This document shows, one piece after another, positions 43,263-52,230 of a DNA stretch of 64,000 nucleotides. Below the pieces are notes generated by a model that searched no databases, was not told where the DNA came from, and was given only the letters and a program-made list of their open reading frames with translations. How positions within the stretch are numbered: position 1 is the stretch's first letter; every line of letters starts with the position of its first letter. The stretch spans positions 62,001 through 126,000 of the forward strand of contig MKTB01000015.1 in NCBI GenBank assembly GCA_001897525.1. Reading direction: 5' to 3'. The translations under genes were made by a program, and so were the position numbers. This DNA is from Bacteroidetes bacterium 43-16 (GTDB lineage: Bacteria > Bacteroidota > Bacteroidia > Chitinophagales > Chitinophagaceae).

Positions 43263-43691
43263 ATGAAGTACTTCATATTACTACTTGCATTCTTTGCCCT
43301 CACGGCATTTAATACGATACCAGACCACAATGCAGAAGCGCTGAGCAAGGATGCCCGTACCGCCAATAAAAATATAGCCGTCTATTTTTCCGGATCAGAC
43401 TGGTGTGTCAACTGTTACGGGTTCAAAAAGAAATACCTCGAGCAGGAATCGATCAAGACGATGCTGGAAAGCGAATTTATCTTTTACAATGCAGACTTTC
43501 CGCAAAGAAAAAAACTGGATAAGGAAGTAGTACTCGTCAATGAAGCCCTGGCTGAAAAGTTAAACCCGGAAGGCATCTTCCCCTTACTGGTGATTGCAGA
43601 TGCTGAACTTAATGTATTAAGCGCTATCGCTCCGGGCGAACAGGCTGATGTGGTGTATAAAAAAATTGAAAGCCAAAAAACAAAGCATTAA
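43263..43691 (+). CDS. Thioredoxin-fold protein, exported
   Basis: The 142-residue protein has a hydrophobic N-terminus (about 1-17) that is probably a signal peptide. The thioredoxin motif WCVNC (Cys48, Cys51) sits after the IAVYFSGSD strand, and the likely cis-Pro is in GIFPLLVIA. It resembles the single-domain thioredoxins found beside ApbE, DUF4266 and DUF3570 genes. It may keep the Cys residues of the DUF4266 protein reduced; this is inference. Its stop is one base from the apbE ATG. Confidence 0.85.
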   Translation: MKYFILLLAFFALTAFNTIPDHNAEALSKDARTANKNIAVYFSGSDWCVNCYGFKKKYLEQESIKTMLESEFIFYNADFPQRKKLDKEVVLVNEALAEKLNPEGIFPLLVIADAELNVLSAIAPGEQADVVYKKIESQKTKH

Positions 43692-43692
43692 G

Positions 43693-44640
43693 ATGAGCCT
43701 TAAAGCCTACCAGGAAAGCAGGCCATCTATGACCTCTTACTTAGAAGTCACTATCGTAGATGGGCTCAATGAAGACACTAAGATCGCTGCACTGATGCAG
43801 GAAGTGTATGCCCTTGCAGATCACTGGATCGGCATCATCTCGGCATGGCAGGAAGGCACAGATCTGTACCAGGTCAATCAACAGGCCGGTATCGCCCCGG
43901 TGCGCGTGCATCCTTCCCTGTTTGAATTGATCCGGCGCAGTATAAAGATATCGGAGTGGACCGATGGTCTTTTTGATGTCACTTTTGCCTCCATAGATAA
44001 AGTGTGGTTTTTTGACAAACCCATGCTTCATTTACCTACTGCCGAATCCATAGCACACTCTGTACGCAATATCAATTACCGGCACATACAGCTCAATGAA
44101 AACGACCAAAGTGTTTTCATTCAAAACAAAGACACTAAAATAGAATTGGGCGCTATAGGTAAAGGTTTTATTGCGAACCAAATGAAGGCTTTCTTAATCG
44201 GGAAAGGCGTACACAGCGGCATTGTAAATGCAGGCGGCGACCTGTGCCTCTGGGGGAAAAATGAAAAGAGCGAAACCTGGAACATTGCCATAGCAGATCC
44301 CGAGAAAAAAGAAAACCTGATCGCCTGGATGCCTGTAGCCTCCGGTGCTGTAGCGACCTCAGGCAGCTATGAACGCTATGCGCTGATCGATGGCAAAAAG
44401 TATGCACACATCATTAATCCCAAAACCGGCTACCCGGTTGAAGGTTTAAAAAGTGTAACCATTTTGTCGCCCGATGTAGAGCTATGTGATGCTATAGCCA
44501 CCTCTGTTTTTCTTTTGGGCAGGGAGCAAGGACTGGACTTCGTGAACCGGCACCAGGAGCTCAAATGCTTTATTGTAGATGAGGCAGGTGTCTTTCATTA
44601 TTCTGACAACCTCAAAAAGCACGACTACACTTATTCTTAA
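43693..44640 (+). CDS. apbE: FAD:protein FMN transferase (ApbE family)
   Basis: The 315 residues are counted from ATG 43693. Family motifs are present: ISAWQEGTDLYQVN near the N-terminus, ELGAIGKGFIANQM, GIVNAGGDLCLWG, VASGAVATSGSYERY, AHIINPKTGYPVEG and the metal-binding CDAIATSVFLLG. ApbE moves FMN from FAD onto a Ser or Thr of a target protein. Most bacterial ApbEs are exported, but no signal peptide or lipobox is visible here even with the longer start at 43648, so it may act inside the cell. Neighbours suggest its target belongs to this operon. Confidence 0.93.
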   Translation: MSLKAYQESRPSMTSYLEVTIVDGLNEDTKIAALMQEVYALADHWIGIISAWQEGTDLYQVNQQAGIAPVRVHPSLFELIRRSIKISEWTDGLFDVTFASIDKVWFFDKPMLHLPTAESIAHSVRNINYRHIQLNENDQSVFIQNKDTKIELGAIGKGFIANQMKAFLIGKGVHSGIVNAGGDLCLWGKNEKSETWNIAIADPEKKENLIAWMPVASGAVATSGSYERYALIDGKKYAHIINPKTGYPVEGLKSVTILSPDVELCDAIATSVFLLGREQGLDFVNRHQELKCFIVDEAGVFHYSDNLKKHDYTYS

Positions 44641-44655
44641 ACCAATTTAAACGCA

Positions 44656-44877
44656 ATGAAAATAAAATACTTCCTGATTAGCGGTATAGGACTTATCGCT
44701 TTAGGCATCAGCTCCTGCAGTACGGTGAAGCCTTACCAGAAGCAATACCTGAATGATCATTATATGCAGACCAATTCATTGCCCAATGAAAAGCTCGAGT
44801 CTGAAACGGAAAGCTACAGAGAGGGCATGATGGGCGGCACCGACGGGAAAGCCGGGGGCGGTTGCGGCTGTAACTAA
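44656..44877 (+). CDS. DUF4266 lipoprotein
   Basis: The 73-residue protein has a lipobox ISSC (Cys21), the family opening VKPYQKQYLND, the YREGMMGGTDG segment and the characteristic Gly-rich end GGGCGCN with Cys70 and Cys72. DUF4266 proteins are almost always next to DUF3570 barrels; their role is unknown. The paired Cys at the very C-terminus could bind metal or exchange thiols with the thioredoxin encoded two genes upstream. Confidence 0.92.
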   Translation: MKIKYFLISGIGLIALGISSCSTVKPYQKQYLNDHYMQTNSLPNEKLESETESYREGMMGGTDGKAGGGCGCN

Positions 44878-44909
44878 TTTAAATTACTGAATCCTGTAAA
44901 CAATATAAA

Positions 44910-46427
44910 ATGGGCATCATTATCACCCTTCTACTCATGTTATCGCTGGTACTGTTTTCCTTCGGGAAAACGGCTACAGCACAGACTGCGCCTCCTGAAG
45001 AAAAGCGACCCACAACCATCAGCCTGCTGACGAATTATTACGAGCAGGATGGTGAGCATGGCGCGGTCAATGGCGGCATCGGCTCCCAGGAGCTGGAAAG
45101 CACGACACAAGAAGCACATATCTATATCCCCAAACATGAACTATCGGGCATAAAAGTCAACCTGGGTATTGACCACTTTACTTCGGAGTCTTTAAGATTT
45201 ATCGACAAGTACAAAACTTCTGCATCAGCAGCACAAGGTAATGTGTCCGGCGATGAAACCCGTTACTACACCAGCTTTGGCTATGATTTCGGCAACAAGA
45301 AAAAGAAAACGATCACTTCATTGGGTCTGGGCTACTCCCAGGAGTATGATGTAAAATCTTACAGTGCCAATTTCGGATGGCTCAAAGACATTCCTAAAAC
45401 CAACCTGCAATACCAGCTCGGGCTGAGCTTTGTTGCAGACCGCTGGTTGCTGATCTACCCGGGAGAGTTCCGTACACAGATCATGGCTGCCGAGCAAGAG
45501 GGTAACAGTGGCGGTAACTCCGGTGGTAATTCGGGAGGAAACAGCGGTGGGGGCCATTCAGGCGGAGGCACATCTGGTGGGGGCACTTCCGGTGGTGGAA
45601 ACAGTGGCGGTTCTTCCGGAGATAAACCCGGCGCTTACTATGGCGACGACATCCTCCTGAGCGGCAGTACGGGTGCGAGTGGCTATGACAGCACCTACAA
45701 CCAGGTCCCGGCAGGCTATGCAAGCCCTATACCTGTTGAAGGTAAGACGGTGACCAAAGATGGTAAAACTTATCCTGTAGACTGGCGCTACTCTGTAAAC
45801 CTGAGCAATAAATTGAACTATGTGATCAACCAGAAAATGAATGGTGCAACAGGACTGGATCTCACTTATCAATCGGGCTTATTATCCACGCCTTTTTACC
45901 GCGTTTACTTTAATGATGGTGTAACGAACGAGCTGGACAAAGAAGTAAGGATAGAAAAACTACCGCGGCAAAGATGGCGTGCAGCGCTTTATGGGCGTTA
46001 CAACTATCATTTCCATACCAACATAGTGTTAAGGACCATGGCAAGGGTATATGCAGACAACTGGGGTGTAAGCGGCCTTACCGCATCTGTAGAGCTGCCG
46101 GTCAAGTTGAACAATGCGATCTCTTTAATACCTTTCTACCGCGTAGCGGTACAGCAGGGTTCTAAATATTTTGCGCCTTATGCAGAACACCTGTTTAGCC
46201 CGGGAAGCTTTTACACCAGCGACTATGACCTTTCCAGCTTTACCAGTCATAAGGCAGGCGGAGCTATCAGGCTCTCCCCTTTCCGCCCTATAGCAGGTAT
46301 AAAGGACGAAGAGAATACGGGCTATGTCTTTAGCTTGGCATCAGCCTCTTTCCGCTATGCCTATTATACCCGCACTGATGGCTTCCAGGCACATTCATTC
46401 AGCCTCGAACTAAATTTCAACTTTTAA
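44910..46427 (+). CDS. DUF3570 outer-membrane barrel with Gly/Ser-rich insertion
   Basis: The 505-residue protein has a signal peptide (to about 25, TATAQ) and a DUF3570 barrel that starts TISLLTNYYEQDGEHGAV and ends in an aromatic strand (AHSFSLELNFNF). A low-complexity GGNS/GGGTS segment at residues about 198-238 lies between barrel strands. Just after it comes S-T-G-A-S (253-257), which fits the loose (S/T)GA(S/T) core of ApbE flavinylation sites; whether it is modified is unknown. Last gene of the operon, followed by a terminator. Confidence 0.9.
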   Translation: MGIIITLLLMLSLVLFSFGKTATAQTAPPEEKRPTTISLLTNYYEQDGEHGAVNGGIGSQELESTTQEAHIYIPKHELSGIKVNLGIDHFTSESLRFIDKYKTSASAAQGNVSGDETRYYTSFGYDFGNKKKKTITSLGLGYSQEYDVKSYSANFGWLKDIPKTNLQYQLGLSFVADRWLLIYPGEFRTQIMAAEQEGNSGGNSGGNSGGNSGGGHSGGGTSGGGTSGGGNSGGSSGDKPGAYYGDDILLSGSTGASGYDSTYNQVPAGYASPIPVEGKTVTKDGKTYPVDWRYSVNLSNKLNYVINQKMNGATGLDLTYQSGLLSTPFYRVYFNDGVTNELDKEVRIEKLPRQRWRAALYGRYNYHFHTNIVLRTMARVYADNWGVSGLTASVELPVKLNNAISLIPFYRVAVQQGSKYFAPYAEHLFSPGSFYTSDYDLSSFTSHKAGGAIRLSPFRPIAGIKDEENTGYVFSLASASFRYAYYTRTDGFQAHSFSLELNFNF

Positions 46428-46434
46428 TGAATCA

Positions 46435-46463
46435 AAAAATGCAGCTCCCTGAGCTGCATTTTT
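46435..46463. terminator. Bidirectional terminator closing the CotH/ApbE operon
   Basis: AAAAATGCAGCTC... pairs as ATGCAGCTC-CCT-GAGCTGCAT with A6 and T5 flanks, between convergent genes. Confidence 0.88.
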
Positions 46464-46465
46464 CA

Positions 46466-48103
46466 TTATAGATTATTGATGACCCTGCCTTTGGGGTACT
46501 TCACCGAATAAGAGAATTTCACTTTCCTGATCTCGCCCGGCTTAAGGTTCAGTCGCCAGGTCACTACACCATTCTCTGTATTCAGGCTGGCATTGTCTGC
46601 ACTGATGAGCTCAATCTCTACTGCATTATCAGTAGAAGTAGGGATCTGGTCCTTTAACAGCAATTCTATTTTCTCTGACTTGCCGTTCTTCACCGTAAGT
46701 TCATAGACAAAGGTTTGTTTCTTCGCAGCGCCCAGGTTTTTGATCCCGCTTTGTTCCGACAGTTTTTCTCTTTTAACCGTGATCCGCTTATCTCTTCCTA
46801 TGCTCACATTGATCGTATCTTCTGTGGAGTAAGGATTCAGGAATGTTTTCCCCACAAATTTATTTTCAAACAAGATATTGGCAGGTCCGGGAATCAGGTT
46901 CAGGCTTTCTATATCGGTCAACTCTGCCAGTAAGAACACATCAGGATCTAAGCGCGGTACCGCATAATGTTTGTAAACCGTATTCAATTGATGGGTTTGT
47001 AAAGCGACCGCATGCACTTTATAGTTGGACGCAATCGTGTAAGGAAGGTCAATATTAAAGGTGGTGGCTACAGGGCTTTCCTGTGTGCTCACATAGTCGT
47101 CCAGGCTCTTTGCAGGTTTGGCCTTCATCCTGTAGTCCGACTCTGAGGCTTGTATGGTATTGACCGTAGCCTGTTCTTTTTCCATACTTACCTGGCTTCT
47201 TTGTAAAGCCGGCTGACCGAATCTCAGGAACCAGGTGGATAAAACAGGGGCTATATTCCCTATCGTAGGATTACCTGTAGACAGCGATAGCTTCACCTTA
47301 TTCCAGTCCAGCCCTGTATTCTGCTGTACATTGGCCTTATACACCAGGTTGATCGGCTGGTTCAGGTTATCAGCTTTGATATCATAAGCTGCAGACCAGG
47401 TAGCGGCAGTGCTCAGGTAAGAGATCTGTATAGCACCATTAACCGCAGTATTGGCCATCAACTGGATTTTAAGCTGCCCGCGTGTTGCAGCAATCTGCGG
47501 CTGCGATTTACCGCTCAGCGCTGCAAAGGCTGCATTCAGCTGCCTTATCTTATCATTAATATCCCGCTCCGCCTGTCTTTGCTCGGAAAGTTTATCTCTT
47601 AATTCGATTTGCTTCACCAGGTACATTTCTGAGAGCTTAGCCAGTTCGGCCGCATTCACCCCATTCTGCGGGCTGCTGATCACCTGGTTTTGCTCCAGCA
47701 ATGCTAAGGACTTATCATAAGCAGCAATCCTGTTCATGACTTTTTGCAGGTTGGCCTGCGCTTCTTTTAATTCACTGCTGATCTTCTTTTGTTCGGGATT
47801 GTTCAGTGCCGTATCCTGCTGCCTGGTCTCCACTTCCTGGTCCCTGTTTACCAGTACCGACAAAACGGTCATATTGGAAGGTGTGCTTACCTGTATGGTA
47901 TTTTCATCGATCGTAGCCGCTACATTATCTATAATGATCTCTGTAGTGCCGGCAGGTATAGTAACTTTCGCCGTATGACTTAATGAAGCCCCGGCCTTAT
48001 ACACCATCACTTCTTCCAGCTGCGCGTCAAATCGTGGTAGCTGCTGGGCACTTACATTATATACTGCCAGGGTGCAATAAAGTGCCAATAGGATCTTTCT
48101 CAT
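46466..48103 (-). CDS. DUF4139 (MuiA-like) secreted protein
   Basis: The protein is 545 residues from the ATG at 48103, which gives a signal peptide (MRKILLALYC..., NVSAQ). The in-frame ATG at 48139 is rejected, since the -7 box at 48124-48131 lies between the two. DUF4140 sequence (FDAQLEEVMVYKAGASLSHTAKVTIPAGTTEIII) is followed by a coiled coil (about 95-195) and DUF4139 (about 205-545; LSTAATWSAAYDIKAD, VKLSLSTGNP). The family is called mucoidy-inhibitor A; the mechanism is unknown. Confidence 0.9.
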   Translation of the reverse strand: MRKILLALYCTLAVYNVSAQQLPRFDAQLEEVMVYKAGASLSHTAKVTIPAGTTEIIIDNVAATIDENTIQVSTPSNMTVLSVLVNRDQEVETRQQDTALNNPEQKKISSELKEAQANLQKVMNRIAAYDKSLALLEQNQVISSPQNGVNAAELAKLSEMYLVKQIELRDKLSEQRQAERDINDKIRQLNAAFAALSGKSQPQIAATRGQLKIQLMANTAVNGAIQISYLSTAATWSAAYDIKADNLNQPINLVYKANVQQNTGLDWNKVKLSLSTGNPTIGNIAPVLSTWFLRFGQPALQRSQVSMEKEQATVNTIQASESDYRMKAKPAKSLDDYVSTQESPVATTFNIDLPYTIASNYKVHAVALQTHQLNTVYKHYAVPRLDPDVFLLAELTDIESLNLIPGPANILFENKFVGKTFLNPYSTEDTINVSIGRDKRITVKREKLSEQSGIKNLGAAKKQTFVYELTVKNGKSEKIELLLKDQIPTSTDNAVEIELISADNASLNTENGVVTWRLNLKPGEIRKVKFSYSVKYPKGRVINNL

Positions 48104-48123
48104 AAATCTGTTTTTGCTTTTTA

Positions 48124-48153
48124 CAAATGTAAATCGCAAAAAAGAGGGGCAAA
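48124..48153 (-). promoter_or_regulatory. Promoter of the DUF4139 gene (TTTG-N18-TACATTTG)
   Basis: On the minus strand TTTG (48150-48153) and TACATTTG (48124-48131) are 18 bases apart. Confidence 0.65.
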
Positions 48154-48212
48154 GACCTACTTGGTCAAAGCTGGACTTGACTAGGTGAAATCCCGGAAAT
48201 TCAAATTACTAA

Positions 48213-48524
48213 TTAATATTCATTATTTGTTTTGTACTTCTTCAGGCGATTCCTCGAGCGGTCCAGCTTCCCACGGATGCCTTTAGCTTCCTTTGCATCT
48301 ATATACCCGTCGCGCTGAGCTTTGACAATAGCATTCCGGATGGCCTGCTGTTCTTTAATCAATTTTTCATACTCCTTTGGCGTGACCACTCCCCTGCTAC
48401 GGGCGAGTTCTATACGGTTGCTTTGCTTCCTCAATTCACCTTCAAAACTATTTTTTGGCTGGGCGAATGCATGACCAGTCCAGCCAGATAGTACAAGTAT
48501 GCTGCTCATAAGTATATTTTTCAT
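48213..48524 (-). CDS. Small basic secreted protein
   Basis: From the ATG at 48524 the product is 103 residues with a signal peptide (MKNILMSSILVLSG..., HAFAQ). A TAAATTTG -7 element at 48545-48552 rules out the upstream ATG at 48569. The mature protein is a strongly basic helix pair (RIELARSRGVVTPKEYEKLIKEQQ, then DAKEAKGIRGKLDRSRNRLKKYK), the DAKEAKGI part resembling an EF-hand-like or SHOCT-like turn. The function is unknown. Confidence 0.7.
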   Translation of the reverse strand: MKNILMSSILVLSGWTGHAFAQPKNSFEGELRKQSNRIELARSRGVVTPKEYEKLIKEQQAIRNAIVKAQRDGYIDAKEAKGIRGKLDRSRNRLKKYKTNNEY

Positions 48525-48544
48525 AACCTGTATTTTGTGTTCTT

Positions 48545-48552
48545 CAAATTTA
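48545..48552 (-). promoter_or_regulatory. -7 element (TAAATTTG)
   Basis: On the minus strand TAAATTTG lies 20 bases before the ATG at 48524 and supports that start. Confidence 0.55.
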
Positions 48553-48686
48553 AATAAATGATAGAGCATTACCTACCTCATGCAACATTTATAACAGATT
48601 GACAACAGTAAAAAAAACAAAATATGAAGGATAACTAATTTCCCTGCTTTGTCTTACGTCTTACAGATATACAAAATTACAGAAGC

Positions 48687-50237
48687 ATGAAAAAAATTCT
48701 ATTTGCCGGCCTTGCCCTGTCACTCAGCATCTTTGCGCAGGCCCAAACTTTGGAACTGGACCCTACATTTGGAACAGGTGGCTTTACCCTTGCTGCCCTT
48801 CCCGGTGATTTCACCCAGTTCAGTGCGATAAAAAAGACAGCCAATGAGGCTTTCATCTGTTTAGGTTCAGAAGAAGATGGCGACGGTGCTTCCAAATCCT
48901 TCCTGGCTAAATACAACAATGCAGGAACACTGGACAACACTTTTGGCACCAATGGTATCGTAAAATTTAATGATGGTGCCTCCATAGACAATAGCTATTT
49001 CGCCCTTAGCCTGCAAAGTGATGGAAAAATACTGGTAGGCGGAGAGAATATGGACAATGTAACCAATGAGAGTACTTTTTGGGTCAGAAGATATAATGCA
49101 AATGGTACGGTAGACAATACATTTGGCACTAACGGATCTGCTGCGGTCTTCAACGCTTTAGGTAATTACGGGTACATCCCGAACATCAGTGTACAAGCGG
49201 ACGGAAAAATTTTAGTGAGTTTTGAAACAGATTCAGGAGATCCCGGCATTACAAGATTGAATGCTGATGGCAGCCTGGATAATGCTTTTGGCACTAATGG
49301 CCTCGCCAACCCCGGCAGCGGCATTACCGGCCTTTTCTATAACTATGTAAAAGCACTGGATAATGGTAAGATCCTGGTAGCGGCCTATATCAATGATATC
49401 AACGGAAGCGGCAACACCAGCGAGATCCTGGTGTACGGCTTGAACAGCAATGGTATGACTGACCTTGCATTTGGTGTAAACGGTAAGTTCAACTATACCC
49501 TTCCCGGGCAGGAAATGAGTATCCAGAATCTAAACCTGCAAAGCAATGGCAAAATCATCGTGGGCGGATATACCTATGACCCTAACAGCGCTTCGGCAGA
49601 TGTAAAACTCATGCTGATCCGTTTAAACACCAATGGCTCACCGGACAATACCTTTGGTACACAAGGCATAGCCACAATGATCCCTGAATCTGGAGACATA
49701 GAAGGCACCAGCGTACACGTGCTGAGCGATGATAAACTGATTTTCAACTACGGCAACTATGATTCTTTGTATTCCGGCCTGGTAAAATTCACCGCCAACG
49801 GTACTCCGGATCTTACTTTCAATAACAATACAGCGATAAAGATCATCAAAGATTTTGACCAGGGCAGTTTCATCGGGGACATCGCCATACAGGCAGATCA
49901 GAAGATCGTTTTCACAGGCGCTTCAATGACAAACCTGGCAGATTTTGAATATAACACCGTAATCGGGAGGCTTAAATCTACAGGAACGGGCATCAATACC
50001 CCATTCAGGGATCTGGCGAGCATTTATCCCAATCCTGCAAAAGATAAATTATACATCAACCTGACAGGAAATGAAGCTACCGCGACCGTATTTGACCTCT
50101 TAGGCAAAAAAGTACTAGAACAAAAGATATACAGGAACGGCACTTTAGCGCTGGACCAACTCAATTCCGGCGCTTACCTATTGAACCTGCATTCAGGATC
50201 CGCAAGCGCTACACAACAATTCAGCATCATCAAATAA
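48687..50237 (+). CDS. Delta-60 repeat propeller with T9SS sorting domain
   Basis: The 516-residue protein has a signal peptide (to about 20, AQAQ) and then seven delta-60 repeats. Each ends in a (L/V/P)-D-x-(T/A)-F-(G) motif: LDPTFGTGG, LDNTFGTNG, VDNTFGTNG, LDNAFGTNG, TDLAFGVNG, PDNTFGTQG and the degenerate PDLTFNNNT. These alternate with Q-x-(D/N)-G-K-I-(L/I)-V-G-G strands. The C-terminal about 75 residues are a T9SS domain (SIYPNPAKDKL, GAYLLNL). A secreted or surface propeller of unknown ligand. Confidence 0.9.
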   Translation: MKKILFAGLALSLSIFAQAQTLELDPTFGTGGFTLAALPGDFTQFSAIKKTANEAFICLGSEEDGDGASKSFLAKYNNAGTLDNTFGTNGIVKFNDGASIDNSYFALSLQSDGKILVGGENMDNVTNESTFWVRRYNANGTVDNTFGTNGSAAVFNALGNYGYIPNISVQADGKILVSFETDSGDPGITRLNADGSLDNAFGTNGLANPGSGITGLFYNYVKALDNGKILVAAYINDINGSGNTSEILVYGLNSNGMTDLAFGVNGKFNYTLPGQEMSIQNLNLQSNGKIIVGGYTYDPNSASADVKLMLIRLNTNGSPDNTFGTQGIATMIPESGDIEGTSVHVLSDDKLIFNYGNYDSLYSGLVKFTANGTPDLTFNNNTAIKIIKDFDQGSFIGDIAIQADQKIVFTGASMTNLADFEYNTVIGRLKSTGTGINTPFRDLASIYPNPAKDKLYINLTGNEATATVFDLLGKKVLEQKIYRNGTLALDQLNSGAYLLNLHSGSASATQQFSIIK

Positions 50238-50271
50238 TCCCTGTTTTTTTTAGGACAAAGATGAAAAAGAA

Positions 50272-50304
50272 TAAGCCCGGCAGATGGTATCTGCCGGGCT
50301 TATC
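50272..50304. terminator. Terminator hairpin between convergent T9SS genes
   Basis: ATAAGCCCGGCAGAT-GGT-ATCTGCCGGGCTTAT is a perfect 15-bp stem; the T-rich tail is on the minus-strand side. Confidence 0.85.
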
Positions 50305-50321
50305 TTACCTGGTTATTTACG

Positions 50322-52211
50322 CTATTGTTTTACAAATTTTGCTTTTAATATACCTGTTCCGGATTGCACCTGCATCCAGTAAGCACCGGCCGGTAAATTA
50401 CTTACATCTATTTGCTGGCCGGCAGTTTTTGCGCCTTTTGCTTTAAAGACCTCCTGGCCCGTAACATTATAGATCTTCACCCATTCAATAGTGGCATCAG
50501 CAGCCACGTTCACCTGCAACATACCCTCTGTAGGATTAGGGAACAGGCGCAAAGCAGCTTGCTTCACCGCAACATCTTTAGTAGATACCGGAGAACTGGT
50601 AACCGCGATATCATCCAGGTAGATATAGCCACCCAATGCAGAAATATAACTGAACTTAAAGGCTACATTTTCCTGCCCGGCAAACTGGCTTACATCTACC
50701 GTAAAGCCCCTGTACTTACTTTCATCTTTTGCTACAGCGATTGCATCCAGGTTCAAGGGATTCAGCAATGGCTCATCATGCCCGCTTAAGTCGGCACCTG
50801 CTTTTTTAAACAAAGAAGTATAAGTCGCTCCGCAATCGGTAGATACCAGAACCTCCAGCGTATCTGCAAAAACGGTATCTGCAAAAACATTGGCCGTGTA
50901 CTGCACATAATTATAGTCTACATTGAAATGAAGATATGCCGCACTTTGATTCCTGAAGTCCAGTTTCGGGCTGATCACTTCTTCGCGCGTATTGGAGTTA
51001 TCAAAAATAAAAATAGAATTAAAGGTGAATAAAGCTTCATCTTCTTCATAATATCCAAAAGGTATAATATAATCCCCGGATTGATTGAAACCCCATTTAG
51101 ACAAAGCAGCTTCTGTGGCAAATCTTTCGTAGAAAGGAAGGCTCAATACCTCTGACATTACATGAACCGGTTGTTCCATCGTATTAAAGTCAGTAAAAGT
51201 ATCCGCAGCATGTTGATTGATGCCTGTAATGCTCACTTTAAAATCATAAGCATCAGTGCTTATATTTCCTGCATTATATGCAGGGAGATTCACCAGCGCA
51301 GATTGATGCACGGCCAGGCTGCCCTGCCAGTTCACCGTATCCAGGTTATTACCGATACCATACACTAATTGTACACTATCTATTGCTGCATTTCCGGTAT
51401 TCTGTAAAAGTACAGCAGTTTCAATCATACCATTGCAACTACGCTCCGGCACGTTCAGCCTGTAGATACCTGCATCTGCTCCATTACTAAACGGTTGATT
51501 GAAAAAAGCGCTATAAGGGTAGTTTTGAAAATTAGGTACCGTATGAGCGCCTGCAAAGATCTTGTAAGCTACCTTACCATTATTGGCCACCAACTGGGCG
51601 ACAGTCCTGTTCACCGGTTCATTATACAAGGGATCATTGTTTCCTATCGTCACATAAACAGGCAGCTCACTTGCAGCAGCAAAGTTGTAGGAAAACGGGT
51701 TAGCATTAGCCGCTTCTTTCACCCCCTGCACTGCAGGTGTATTCAATAATAAAGCTTTAAATTTTGAGGCATTGTCGAGGCCATATCTCAGGGCACTTCT
51801 GCCACCCAGGGAGAAGCCCTGCAGGATAATTTCTGTAGTATCAATATTATAATTGGCGCGGGCAAAGTTTATAGCCTCTTCAATGATCAATTCATCCCCG
51901 GCAGGTTGGTAAAAATCACGTCCCTGGTCATTGCCGCCATCCGGGCAGATAAGAATCGTATTAGGAAAGGCAGCCTGGAAAGCCAGCGCACTCACTAAAG
52001 CATCTCTGTAATTGCTGGAATTATCTCCCATACCATGCAGACCGATCACCAGCTTATGTGCCTGTGTCGCTGTATAAGTCGCAGGAACAAAATTGGATAA
52101 AGTACGGGAAGCCCCGTTAAAGGTAACCGTGCTGTTAAAACTACCCGTTTGCTGTGCCAGGGCTTGCTGTCCCAGGCATGCAGCAAAAATCAAAATCAAA
52201 TACTTCTTCAT
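50322..52211 (-). CDS. PHB-depolymerase/esterase-like alpha/beta hydrolase with T9SS sorting domain
   Basis: The 629-residue protein has a signal peptide (to about 20, ALAQ). The alpha/beta-hydrolase domain (about 25-245) has the oxyanion segment VIGLHGMGD, the nucleophile Ser134 in GFSLGG, a likely acid in IGNNDPLYN and a His in AGAHTVPNF. A CARDB-like and a discoidin/MAM-like strand region follow (about 255-550; the latter has FYERFATEAALSKWGF). It ends with a T9SS domain (LRLFPNPTEGML, GAYWMQV). A secreted esterase or depolymerase is likely; the substrate is unknown. Confidence 0.88.
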   Translation of the reverse strand: MKKYLILIFAACLGQQALAQQTGSFNSTVTFNGASRTLSNFVPATYTATQAHKLVIGLHGMGDNSSNYRDALVSALAFQAAFPNTILICPDGGNDQGRDFYQPAGDELIIEEAINFARANYNIDTTEIILQGFSLGGRSALRYGLDNASKFKALLLNTPAVQGVKEAANANPFSYNFAAASELPVYVTIGNNDPLYNEPVNRTVAQLVANNGKVAYKIFAGAHTVPNFQNYPYSAFFNQPFSNGADAGIYRLNVPERSCNGMIETAVLLQNTGNAAIDSVQLVYGIGNNLDTVNWQGSLAVHQSALVNLPAYNAGNISTDAYDFKVSITGINQHAADTFTDFNTMEQPVHVMSEVLSLPFYERFATEAALSKWGFNQSGDYIIPFGYYEEDEALFTFNSIFIFDNSNTREEVISPKLDFRNQSAAYLHFNVDYNYVQYTANVFADTVFADTLEVLVSTDCGATYTSLFKKAGADLSGHDEPLLNPLNLDAIAVAKDESKYRGFTVDVSQFAGQENVAFKFSYISALGGYIYLDDIAVTSSPVSTKDVAVKQAALRLFPNPTEGMLQVNVAADATIEWVKIYNVTGQEVFKAKGAKTAGQQIDVSNLPAGAYWMQVQSGTGILKAKFVKQ

Positions 52212-52230
52212 AACATGACTAATTTGTGCA

